Below, piece after piece: positions 1-7,899 of a stretch of 64,000 nucleotides of DNA. Below the pieces are notes generated by a model that worked only from the letters and a program-made list of their open reading frames with translations, was not told where the DNA came from and searched no databases. This stretch comes from Roseivirga sp. Lineage in GTDB: Bacteria; Bacteroidota; Bacteroidia; Cytophagales; Cyclobacteriaceae. The DNA is taken from contig JAAWWF010000005.1 in NCBI GenBank assembly GCA_021404565.1, positions 1-64,000 of the forward strand. The letters are read 5' to 3'. The position numbers and the translations under genes are program-made. Within the stretch, counting starts at the first letter, position 1, and each line of letters starts with the position of its first letter.

Positions 1-161
1 TGCGTTTCCGCTGACCTGCCAACCTTATTCCAATGGCCGTGCCAGTTTTTGTAAATAACTGTAAAGCAGGTGTTTAGGTTGTTTTAAAGAAAAGTGTCCG
101 AAAATGAGTGTTACGAAAACGTACACATTACGATCATAAATGGAACAGTTTTGACACAGAT

Positions 162-2573
162 TTACTCGTATCTGAGAGATTTCACCGGGTTGATTGTAGC
201 GGCCTTATAGGCGCGATAGCTTACCGAGCCAAAAGCGATGCTGGTAGTGCTTAGAAAAGCCAGCACAAATACACCGGGACTGATGGTAGTGCTATAGGCA
301 AAGCCCTGTAGCCACATTTTGGACATCCAATAACCAAAAGGGGTAGCGAGTACTGAGGCGAGCAAGATGACGAAGACAAACTTTGAAGAGAGCATCACCA
401 TGAGGCTGTTCACATTGGCACCAATTACTTTTCGGATGCCAATCTCCTTGGTCTTTTGCTGAGCAATGAAAGTGATAAGGCTGTAGAGTCCCAGGCAACC
501 AATAATCAGGGCCAGGATAGTGGTAAAATTGATAAACTTATAAACCAGTTGATCTACCTCATAATCCAGGGCTAATTCGTCAGTGAAGTCTATATACTCC
601 GGGGTGTGGTCGGGATTCATGGCACGGGCCACCTCCTGAAAATGGGTAGCCACCTCGGCATAGCTGCCTTCGCGATACTTAATAAAGCCCTGATTATAAC
701 CTGAGCGCTGTGGCTCAAATACTGAAGGGCTTATTTCATTCTTAAGATTGTCGGTATGGAAGTTGGCCAATACACCTACAACCCGTGACCTGGCACCATT
801 GGTGATGAGTGTTTTACCGATAGCCTCCTGACTGCCTTCCCAACCTAGTTTTTCAACCAGTAACTCGCTAACGATTACATTTAACAGTGTGTCTTGATAA
901 TTGGCCGGGGTGAACCATGAACCTGCCACGATTTCAAGCCCGAACAGGTCTTTGTAGTCGATGTCTACCAGCTTATAGTCTGTATTGATCTCTCTGCCAG
1001 AAGCATCCAGTGGATCGGTCACAGAAGTGCCCCAGGCAAAAAATGCGTTAGGTCCGCCTGTACCAAAGGAGACAGCTTCTACATTGGGATTCTCCATCAG
1101 GCGCGTTTTGGCAGCATCAATGGTTGACTTCTGGATTCCCCAACCACCGGGCAGAAAGCCATTCACCATCATGATATTGTCTGTTTTGAAACCCAGGTCT
1201 GCTGTTTTGATATAGTTGAATTGTGAAGCGAAAACGAGGAGGAGAATTACCAGTATTTGAGAGATCACAAACTGGAATGTGAGCAGGCCATTTCTGATAA
1301 ACGCCTTTTTGCCGCGACCGGAATTGACATTGCTACGCAGGGCAGCTACCGTATTGAAGCGTGTCAGGATACCTACGGGATACAAACCAGCGACCAGTGT
1401 AACAAGTATGATCAATGCCACAGTGAAGGCCACAGATTCCCATTGCAAGGCAAGGTCCAGGGTGACTATTGAAATAAGCTGGTTGACCTTGTGTAATAAG
1501 AGCTCAGCCAGCCAAAGTGATACAAAACCTGCCAGAAAGGTGAGTACTCCCAGCTCTAAAAAGAACTGCTTTGAGAGGTGTGAGCGACTACTGCCCAGTA
1601 CTTTTTTAACGCCTACTTCTTTGCTGCGCTTCAGTGCCTGGGCAGTCGAAAGATTTACAAAGTTGATACAGCAGGTAAGCAAAATAATGGCTCCTACCAC
1701 GATCAGCAGATACATCATATCACTGCCCACCGTATAATTTACGCCACTTCCAAAACGATCATCCGTATGAATTCCCTTTAAGTTGCCCAGCTCGAAGCTG
1801 TAGATGTTCTCGGCATTCGGACCAATGGCTTCTGCATTTTTGGCAATAATATCATCTAGCTGGTTGGATAGGGCTTTCGGCTCAACATTTTCCGGTAGCA
1901 GCACCCAGGTAGTGCCAATGCTCATGGCGCCCCAGGAATCCCGGACGTAAAACTCCTCTACCTGCTTCATCATATCGATATGAGCCAGCATAACGTAGGG
2001 CATGTTGGTCTTCATGGACGCATCTTTGATGATACCCCTTACAATGCCATCCACCTTACGGCTGAAATTCAGGGTCTTACCAATGGGGTCTTCTGTTCCG
2101 TAAAACTTCTGAGCAATGCTTTCCGTCAGCACCACTGCACGGGGATCTTTAAATACTTCTTCAGGACTACCAGAAACCCACTCCTGATCGAAGAGCTGTG
2201 TGAAATACTCATCAATAAACAGAATGTTGGGCTGGGCATATTTGTTCTCCCCTATGAAAATATTCGTCTCCATAGGACCTACAGTCCTCGACACTGCCTC
2301 AATCTGAGGATAATCTGCGCGGAGTACCTTGTGCAATGGCTCCGGAGTTTGGCTGCCATAACTAGTACCCCATTCCTGCTTGGCCAGAAAATTAACCCGG
2401 TAAACCCGGTCGGCATTGCTGTGCTGATGGTCAAAGGTATACTGGTAATGTACAAAGGTGTAGATGACCACACTGATGGTAATACCAATGATAAGGCTCA
2501 TCAGGTTGATGGCTGAATTCACACCGTTTCTGGTGATGTTTCTGATCGATGTCTTGATTAATATTCTGAACAT
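162..2573 (-). CDS. FtsX/MacB-type ABC transporter permease (paralogue 1)
   Basis: An 803-residue inner-membrane permease of the MacB/FtsX class. One membrane segment near residues 18-42 is followed by a periplasmic MacB_PCD-like region, a three-helix FtsX block (about 285-400), a further helix, a second periplasmic domain and a final FtsX block (about 670-800). Each FtsX block carries the coupling-helix signature of the family: KEVGVKKVLGS in the first and KEIGIRKVIGA in the second. It therefore contains two permease halves in one chain. No ATP-binding subunit is encoded in this window, so the ATPase must lie beyond the left edge or elsewhere. It has its own upstream region with a sigma-54-like promoter (2611-2625) and two palindromic activator sites, separate from the two paralogues upstream. 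The substrate is unknown. Confidence 0.9.
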   Translation of the reverse strand: MFRILIKTSIRNITRNGVNSAINLMSLIIGITISVVIYTFVHYQYTFDHQHSNADRVYRVNFLAKQEWGTSYGSQTPEPLHKVLRADYPQIEAVSRTVGPMETNIFIGENKYAQPNILFIDEYFTQLFDQEWVSGSPEEVFKDPRAVVLTESIAQKFYGTEDPIGKTLNFSRKVDGIVRGIIKDASMKTNMPYVMLAHIDMMKQVEEFYVRDSWGAMSIGTTWVLLPENVEPKALSNQLDDIIAKNAEAIGPNAENIYSFELGNLKGIHTDDRFGSGVNYTVGSDMMYLLIVVGAIILLTCCINFVNLSTAQALKRSKEVGVKKVLGSSRSHLSKQFFLELGVLTFLAGFVSLWLAELLLHKVNQLISIVTLDLALQWESVAFTVALIILVTLVAGLYPVGILTRFNTVAALRSNVNSGRGKKAFIRNGLLTFQFVISQILVILLLVFASQFNYIKTADLGFKTDNIMMVNGFLPGGWGIQKSTIDAAKTRLMENPNVEAVSFGTGGPNAFFAWGTSVTDPLDASGREINTDYKLVDIDYKDLFGLEIVAGSWFTPANYQDTLLNVIVSELLVEKLGWEGSQEAIGKTLITNGARSRVVGVLANFHTDNLKNEISPSVFEPQRSGYNQGFIKYREGSYAEVATHFQEVARAMNPDHTPEYIDFTDELALDYEVDQLVYKFINFTTILALIIGCLGLYSLITFIAQQKTKEIGIRKVIGANVNSLMVMLSSKFVFVILLASVLATPFGYWMSKMWLQGFAYSTTISPGVFVLAFLSTTSIAFGSVSYRAYKAATINPVKSLRYE

Positions 2574-2610
2574 GATGGAAAGTTTTGATCCTTTTATACC
2601 TGATCAAAGG

Positions 2611-2625
2611 GCCATTGCTATACCA
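2611..2625 (-). promoter_or_regulatory. sigma-54-like promoter for the first permease
   Basis: On the minus strand this reads TGGTATAGCAATGGC, which keeps the GG-N10-GC spacing of sigma-54 promoters and matches 7 of the 11 conserved consensus positions. It lies 38 bases before the start codon at 2573. The paired palindromes at 2690-2729 begin 79 bases upstream of the -12 GC, the usual place for NtrC-type enhancers. The match is weaker than the one at 7762-7776. The consistent geometry with the other two promoter/site pairs is the main support. Confidence 0.5.
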
Positions 2626-2689
2626 AAAAATGTAAGTGTCTGTTTTTCAGCTGAATACTCTGCTTATGAAAACTGAGTTCGTACAAAAA

Positions 2690-2729
2690 TGTTTCGGCCT
2701 GAAACAGCAAAGTGTTCCGAATGGGAACA
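2690..2729. promoter_or_regulatory. Paired 17-bp palindromic activator sites A and B
   Basis: Site A (2690-2706) is TGTTTCGGCCTGAAACA and site B (2713-2729) is TGTTCCGAATGGGAACA. Both fit TGTTyC-N5-GrAACA, and their centres are 23 bp apart. Site B sits in a longer perfect 15-bp inverted repeat (2704-2718 with 2724-2738). The same motif pair recurs at 7642-7681 and 7839-7878, next to the NtrC-type regulator gene. Inferred function: enhancer sites for that regulator, acting on the sigma-54-like promoter at 2611-2625. Confidence 0.75.
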
Positions 2730-2768
2730 CTTTGCTGTACTGATGCTTTATTCAAAAATAAGATTTTA

Positions 2769-5159
2769 TCATTCATACCTAAGCGAATCTACCGGATTAC
2801 GTGAGGCAGCCCTGATGGTCTGGGTGCTGGCCGTTATGATGGCGATCACAATGGCTACGGCTGATGCCACCAGATAAGGCCACCATTGAAAGCCTATATG
2901 GTAGCTATAGCCCTGCAGCCAGTTATCGGTAAACAGATGGGCAACGGGCCAGGCAATGAGGTTACCAATGAGAATGAGCTTTAAAAATTGCCTGGTTAGC
3001 AAAAAGGTGATGTTGAAGGTACCTGCCCCCAACACTTTTCTGATACCGATTTCCTTGGTGCGTTGATGGGCACTAAAAGATACCAGGCCGAAAATACCCA
3101 GACAGGCAATGAAGATAGCCAGACCGGTGGCCATGGTAAAGAGGTTGAGAAATCGTTCCTCTCCGCTATACAGGTTTTTCAGATCTTCATTGGTGATGTA
3201 GTATCTAAACCCTCTGTTGGGATCGAAATCGGTCCAGGCATTTTGTATAAAGGCCAACGCTTCCGAGAAATCATCTGAATTGATACTCAGGGTTACATAG
3301 CCTTGTACACGCGCCTGAGGAACATAAATCATGGGTTTGATTTTGTTGTACAACGATTCGAAGTGGAAATCTTCCGTAATACCGATCACAGTTCCTGAAA
3401 CATCGCCCATCCGGAAACCTCTGCCCAGCACATCCTTATTCTGGAATAGCTGTACCGCTGCTTCATTGATAATGATGGCGTTGTCGATATCGGTTGTCTG
3501 ATCCTTAAAGAAGTAACGACCCTCTTTGAGCTTCACTCCCATATCTTTTAGAAAACCCGGTTGCATGTAAATGGTAGAAAGGCTCATCTGTTCCACGGTC
3601 GAATCGGGCTCATAGAAATCAATGCGAGATTGGTTGTTGACATCCCGGGCGATCTGCCGGTTGGTACTCGTTACCCTGCTTATTGCGGGATTACTCTCAA
3701 GTACGGATTTAAGTACGTCAAACCTCTCTGCATTGTCCCCACTTTGAATGGGAAAACTGAGAGTCGTATCCGTATTCATGCCATAAGACTTGTTTTTCAG
3801 AAAATCCCATTGGTTGTATACTATCACTGAAGCGATGATAAGAAAGATGGAGATGGAAAATTGAACCGTAAGCATTCCCTTCCTGAATCCGAGCAGAGAG
3901 TTTCTGCCGGATACTTTTCCCTGTAAGGCCTGAATAGACTGGAAAGAGGAAAGGTAAATGGCCGGATATACACTCGACAAAAGACCTATGGCGATTGCAG
4001 CTACCAGGTAGTATAGGATACGATCTGGATTGTCAAGAAAATTGATCTCCATGGTTTTCCCAGACAGGCTGTTGAAGGAAGGGGTTATTATCTCAGCCAA
4101 AAAACCTCCAAGCAAGGTAGCAATCAGAGTGATGAGCAATGCTTCAGAAATGTACTGTCTGAGTAGCTGAGCCCTGGTGGCACCAAGGGTTTTGAGAATT
4201 CCCACCTCCTTACTGCGCTTGGTGGCAATGGCCGTAGCCATGTTGATGTAATTGACCGAAGCAATGAATATGATGGCCAGGGCCACAATCAGAAAAACAT
4301 AGATGTCTTGTTTGTTGCCATTAGCCTCCATCTCACTATTGATATTTGATTCCAGGTGAATCTCAGTCAATTTTCTTGTAAAGTAAGTCAGCCAGGTAGT
4401 GTTGGCCCCGACATGCTTGTTGATGAAATCGGGGAAACTGGCATTGAAAGATTCGATATCGAACCGTTCCGGAGCCTTGATATAAGTATACCCCGAATCC
4501 CATCCCCAAAATCTACCCATGCCTTGGAAAACATACTGTTCAGTTGTTTTCAAACCTATTAAGAGGTCCATATGAAAGTGACTGTTAGCAGGCATGTCCT
4601 TGATCACTCCTGATACGGTCAGACTTACGTTTTCCCCATTGTAAAACTGATTGAGCCGTAGCTCTTCACCGATGGGAGAACGCTCTCCAAAGTACTTTTT
4701 GGCAGTAGACTCATTGATAACGATAGTGTTGACATCTTGGATTACTTCCGGAGTCCCGTCTATAAATTCAAAGTCGAACACCTCGAAAAACTCATCATCT
4801 ACGAAGTGAATACGATTTTCGAAAAACCGGTTTTCCTTATGAAAAACATCTGTGCTTTGAGGGCGAGAGAAAAAGGTAGTGTTTTCCAGATTCGGGTAGT
4901 CAATCCTCAGTTTTGGTGCAAGGGCATAGCTTGTGCTGGCGATTACTTTTACGTCATCTCCCAGGGGAACAGTTTCGCTAACGCGATAGATTCTGTCCGC
5001 ATCATTATGAAATTGATCATAGCTCAATTCATGATTCACATAGGTGACAATTAACAGCACACTGGCCATTCCCAGGGTGAGACCACAGATATTAATGAGC
5101 GAGTAGGTGCCGTTCCGAACCAGGTTGCGAAAGGCTATTTTGAGTTGATTCTTAAGCAT
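2769..5159 (-). CDS. FtsX/MacB-type ABC transporter permease (paralogue 2)
   Basis: A 796-residue inner-membrane permease paralogous to its two neighbours. It has an N-terminal membrane segment (about 20-42), a MacB_PCD-like periplasmic domain, FtsX block one with KEVGILKTLGA, a mid-chain helix, a second periplasmic domain and FtsX block two with KEIGIRKVLGA. The start lies 10 bases after the stop of the upstream permease (5170), so the two are very likely co-transcribed from the promoter region at 7534-7899. The divergence between paralogues is mostly in the periplasmic halves, suggesting different ligands or heteromeric use. The cognate ATPase is not in the window. Confidence 0.9.
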   Translation of the reverse strand: MLKNQLKIAFRNLVRNGTYSLINICGLTLGMASVLLIVTYVNHELSYDQFHNDADRIYRVSETVPLGDDVKVIASTSYALAPKLRIDYPNLENTTFFSRPQSTDVFHKENRFFENRIHFVDDEFFEVFDFEFIDGTPEVIQDVNTIVINESTAKKYFGERSPIGEELRLNQFYNGENVSLTVSGVIKDMPANSHFHMDLLIGLKTTEQYVFQGMGRFWGWDSGYTYIKAPERFDIESFNASFPDFINKHVGANTTWLTYFTRKLTEIHLESNINSEMEANGNKQDIYVFLIVALAIIFIASVNYINMATAIATKRSKEVGILKTLGATRAQLLRQYISEALLITLIATLLGGFLAEIITPSFNSLSGKTMEINFLDNPDRILYYLVAAIAIGLLSSVYPAIYLSSFQSIQALQGKVSGRNSLLGFRKGMLTVQFSISIFLIIASVIVYNQWDFLKNKSYGMNTDTTLSFPIQSGDNAERFDVLKSVLESNPAISRVTSTNRQIARDVNNQSRIDFYEPDSTVEQMSLSTIYMQPGFLKDMGVKLKEGRYFFKDQTTDIDNAIIINEAAVQLFQNKDVLGRGFRMGDVSGTVIGITEDFHFESLYNKIKPMIYVPQARVQGYVTLSINSDDFSEALAFIQNAWTDFDPNRGFRYYITNEDLKNLYSGEERFLNLFTMATGLAIFIACLGIFGLVSFSAHQRTKEIGIRKVLGAGTFNITFLLTRQFLKLILIGNLIAWPVAHLFTDNWLQGYSYHIGFQWWPYLVASAVAIVIAIITASTQTIRAASRNPVDSLRYE

Positions 5160-5169
5160 ATGAATCTGT

Positions 5170-7533
5170 TTATTCGTGACTTAGAGTATCGACTGGATTG
5201 GTGCGTGAGGCTCTGAGCGACTGCGTACTGATTGTCAGTAAGGCAATAAGCAGAGAAAAAACAGAGGCTATGAGAAAGCTGCCTATACCGATGCTCGTTC
5301 TGTACTCAAAACCATTGAGCCAATCTTGCATAAAGTAATAGGCCAGTGGAGAGGCAATCAGCGAGGATATGATGATGGTGATGATAAACTCACGTGATAT
5401 CAGGCCGATAATATGGGTAATGGAAGCTCCGAGCACTTTACGGATGCCGATCTCTTTCATTTTCTGCTGTAGCACGAAGGTGACCAGGCCGAAGAGGCCG
5501 ATACAGGCAATAAGGATGGTAATAATCGAGAAAGTCAAATAAACCTGAGCTCTTCTGGTTTCCTCCTGGTAAACCCGCTCAAAATAGTCGTTTATATAGA
5601 CAGAACCGAAAGGACGATTCTTTTCAATGGAGTTATAAATTTCCTCGATCTGAGCAATGGTATTGGTGGCATCGACTGCACCGAGTTTCGCCAGGAGATA
5701 TTGGCCTCCCCAGTCAAATTTTGGCTTTAAAAAGAAGGCAAAGGGTTTGACCGGCTCGTATAAGCTCAGCATATTAAAATCTTTGACGACTCCGACTACA
5801 GTAAATACCTCGTCCTCCCCATTCATGCTTATAGTTTGGCCAAGTGGCTCCATCCATCCGTACTTCTTCACAAGGGTTTCATTGACGATAATGGCATTGA
5901 TATCGGTAGCAAAATCGGGAGAGAAATTGCGCCCCTCAAGCAGACTGAACTCCATGGTTTCCAGGTAGTCATAGTCGATGGAGGCCATGCTGATGATATC
6001 CCTGTGTTCTTCATTCTGCTCATCTTTCACGATGAAAGTGGCTCCTGAATCACCGGTAGCCGGCATCAGATTGGTGGCTGTTACACCCGATACTTCAGGA
6101 AGGGCCATAATAGCCGTTTTTATCAACTCTGAAGTATCCGATTGAGCCAGCGGAATAGCCAGCACCTGCTCCGAGCTATAGCCCAGGTCTTTGGTGCTTA
6201 TAAAATTTACCTGCTTGTATACTACCAGTGTGGAAATAACCAGTGCTATAGAAATCACGAACTGAAGCGAAACGAGTACCCTGCGTACGTTCCGGTTGGT
6301 TTTACTACCCGCTGCTGCACTTTTCAAAACCCTGGTAGGCTTAAATGCAGAAAGGAATACGGCAGGATAAAGCCCGGACATGAGACCAAGTACCAGTCCG
6401 AAAACGAGTAGCGTAGCAAGGAATCCGGGGTTTTCCAGAAATCCAACCACTACGGTTTTACCCGTTAGATCATTAAAAATCCCAGTACACATTTCGGCCA
6501 GAAAGCCGCCAATCATTACTGAGCCCATACACAGAATTACCGACTCAGCCAGAAACTGTAGCATTACATGCTCCCTCTTCGCACCGATTACTTTACGCAT
6601 ACCTACCTCTTTGGCTCGCTTCATAGAACGCGCTGTCGCCAGGTTCATATAATTGATTACCGCCAGGAGCAGAATGAAAAAGGCAATAAGTGCGAAAGCA
6701 TAAATGGAAGATTGACTTCCCCCTCCATATTGGCCAGGAGACTCAGAAAGCCAAATATCTGTTACAGGGTAGAGTCCAAGTTTTACCTCAGAATCTTCAG
6801 GAAGAACAGGTAGAATATTTTTGGTAGCGAGCGCATCAAACTTATCGGCAAGACTTTCCGGGTCTGTATTGGGTAAGAGCCTGACATAAGTGACATGACC
6901 GACACGATTCCAACTGAACTCACTCATGGCGCTGTTGGACATAAAGCCCGCTCTTGGTTTGTAATGAGAGTTTTTAGGCATGTCCTGGATTACTCCGGTA
7001 ATGCGCCTGTCCTCATCATTGATGGTGATGGTTCTGCCAATCAGGTTTTCTGTCTTACCAAATATTTTGGTTGCCAGACTTTCTGAAATAACAAAGTCTG
7101 CAGGGGTGGAAAGTGCCTCAACCGGACTGCCGTCCAGAAATTCAACTTCCATGATGTCCAGAAAGCCATTGTCGGCATAGGCAAAGCCGGTTTCTATAAA
7201 CTGGGCACCGTCATGTTTGATCACGGCCGAGCCAACCCGGTGAGTTCTTCCTGCTGCCTCTACTTCGGGAATCGATCCGATCAATGTAGGAGCCATAAGC
7301 CCTGAACCTGTAATACCACCCCTTTCACGACCATTGATGACATTCTCCGAATAGAGACGGTACATGCGATCTTTTTCCTGATAGAACTTATCATACGAAA
7401 GTTCTTCCTGGATAAACCTTCCGAGCAGCGTGGCCATGGCAATGCCTATGGAGAGCCCGAAGAGGTTGATAATGCTAAAGCCCTTATGCTTGTAAAGACT
7501 TCGAAATGCTGTTTTAATGTAGTTTCTGACCAT
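5170..7533 (-). CDS. FtsX/MacB-type ABC transporter permease (paralogue 3), first gene of the permease operon
   Basis: A 787-residue inner-membrane permease with the same two-half layout as its paralogues: membrane segment near 20-40, periplasmic domain, FtsX block with KEVGMRKVIGA, second periplasmic domain, and FtsX block with KEIGIRKVLGA. It is the promoter-proximal gene of a two-gene unit with paralogue 2. Its 5' side faces the divergent sigma-54 activator gene at 7900 across 366 bases that hold four copies of the palindromic site and two sigma-54-like promoters. Family knowledge places such proteins with MacB/LolC-like mechanotransmission of lipoproteins, peptides or antibiotics. The actual substrate cannot be read from sequence. 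Confidence 0.9.
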   Translation of the reverse strand: MVRNYIKTAFRSLYKHKGFSIINLFGLSIGIAMATLLGRFIQEELSYDKFYQEKDRMYRLYSENVINGRERGGITGSGLMAPTLIGSIPEVEAAGRTHRVGSAVIKHDGAQFIETGFAYADNGFLDIMEVEFLDGSPVEALSTPADFVISESLATKIFGKTENLIGRTITINDEDRRITGVIQDMPKNSHYKPRAGFMSNSAMSEFSWNRVGHVTYVRLLPNTDPESLADKFDALATKNILPVLPEDSEVKLGLYPVTDIWLSESPGQYGGGSQSSIYAFALIAFFILLLAVINYMNLATARSMKRAKEVGMRKVIGAKREHVMLQFLAESVILCMGSVMIGGFLAEMCTGIFNDLTGKTVVVGFLENPGFLATLLVFGLVLGLMSGLYPAVFLSAFKPTRVLKSAAAGSKTNRNVRRVLVSLQFVISIALVISTLVVYKQVNFISTKDLGYSSEQVLAIPLAQSDTSELIKTAIMALPEVSGVTATNLMPATGDSGATFIVKDEQNEEHRDIISMASIDYDYLETMEFSLLEGRNFSPDFATDINAIIVNETLVKKYGWMEPLGQTISMNGEDEVFTVVGVVKDFNMLSLYEPVKPFAFFLKPKFDWGGQYLLAKLGAVDATNTIAQIEEIYNSIEKNRPFGSVYINDYFERVYQEETRRAQVYLTFSIITILIACIGLFGLVTFVLQQKMKEIGIRKVLGASITHIIGLISREFIITIIISSLIASPLAYYFMQDWLNGFEYRTSIGIGSFLIASVFSLLIALLTISTQSLRASRTNPVDTLSHE

Positions 7534-7561
7534 TGTATTGCTTAAAAATACGTCAGCACTT

Positions 7562-7576
7562 ACAATTACGATGCCT
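7562..7576 (-). promoter_or_regulatory. sigma-54-like promoter, permease-proximal
   Basis: The minus strand reads AGGCATCGTAATTGT: GG, N10, then GT instead of GC, with GGCA and TTG matching the consensus. It would start transcription about 18 bases before the permease start codon at 7533. Site pair C/D begins 80 bases upstream of its -12 element, close to the 79 and 77 seen at the other two promoters. Confidence 0.45.
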
Positions 7577-7641
7577 GTTTTTGTAAGTGTTTGTGAGTCA
7601 AAGTGTTATGACCAGGATCACGAAAGCTGATTTAAGTTACC

Positions 7642-7681
7642 TGTTCCGGTTAGAAACACATTTCTGTTTCTAACCGGAACA
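7642..7681. promoter_or_regulatory. Paired 17-bp palindromic activator sites C and D
   Basis: Site C (7642-7658) is TGTTCCGGTTAGAAACA and site D (7665-7681) is TGTTTCTAACCGGAACA, centres 23 bp apart. The two are also reverse complements of each other, so together they form a perfect 20-bp inverted repeat (7639-7658 with 7665-7684, 6-base loop). This could also fold as a hairpin in RNA. Repetition of the motif at two other places with the same spacing favours a protein-binding role. Confidence 0.75.
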
Positions 7682-7761
7682 GGTCTAATCATCAGACCAT
7701 TTGAAATTGTCTGACCAAAGTCTGATTCAAGTGGTCCGACCAATAGACACTTCATAATTTG

Positions 7762-7776
7762 ACAAGCGTTGTGCCA
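7762..7776 (-). promoter_or_regulatory. sigma-54-like promoter, distal
   Basis: The minus strand reads TGGCACAACGCTTGT. The -24 half TGGCAC is a perfect match, and the -12 half TTGT differs from TTGC by one base. Orientation is toward the permease operon, with a predicted start near 7750 and a leader of about 215 bases. Site pair E/F begins 77 bases upstream of the -12 element. Confidence 0.6.
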
Positions 7777-7838
7777 TAGTTACAGTCTATTGATTATCAG
7801 TTGTTTATGTCCAGGTCAAAACTTTTTTCTTTCCCGAC

Positions 7839-7878
7839 TGTTTCACTTCGGAACAGTCTTTTGTTCCCCTCAGAAACA
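7839..7878. promoter_or_regulatory. Paired 17-bp palindromic activator sites E and F
   Basis: Site E (7839-7855) is TGTTTCACTTCGGAACA and site F (7862-7878) is TGTTCCCCTCAGAAACA, again TGTTyC-N5-GrAACA with 23 bp between centres. The pair ends 21 bases before the activator's own ATG at 7900 and lies upstream of the sigma-54-like promoter that faces the permeases. It may therefore serve both as enhancer for the permeases and as an autoregulatory site. Confidence 0.75.
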
Positions 7879-7899
7879 ATTTTTTAACTTATTCTCACT

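Larger units (their letters stand above)
7534..7899. promoter_or_regulatory. Divergent control region between permease operon and sigma-54 activator
   Basis: A 366-base non-coding stretch. Reading from the permease side it holds a sigma-54-like promoter (7562-7576), activator site pair C/D (7642-7681), a patch of GGTCnGAC-like repeats (about 7690-7745), a second sigma-54-like promoter (7762-7776) and site pair E/F (7839-7878). Both promoters face the permeases. No clear housekeeping promoter for the activator gene could be identified. I see no open reading frame in it. Confidence 0.7.

Noticed and set aside
108-126. Possible further activator site (GTGTTACGAAAACGTACAC) left of the first permease
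   Set aside because: The arms are out of register by one base and it fits TGTTyC-N5-GrAACA poorly. It also lies downstream of the gene.
2704-2738. Perfect 15-bp inverted repeat as a Rho-independent terminator of the permease at 2769
   Set aside because: No U-run follows on the minus strand. Its core is the TGTTyC-N5-GrAACA motif that recurs with fixed spacing elsewhere, so an operator explains it better.
7639-7684. 20-bp inverted repeat as a CRISPR or transposon end
   Set aside because: There is no repeat-spacer array, no target-site duplication and no transposase. The motif belongs to the set of activator sites.
7690-7745. GGTCnGAC-like repeats (about 25-base period) as a separate operator
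   Set aside because: Only 12 of 16 positions agree between the best two units, so I mention it but do not claim a site.
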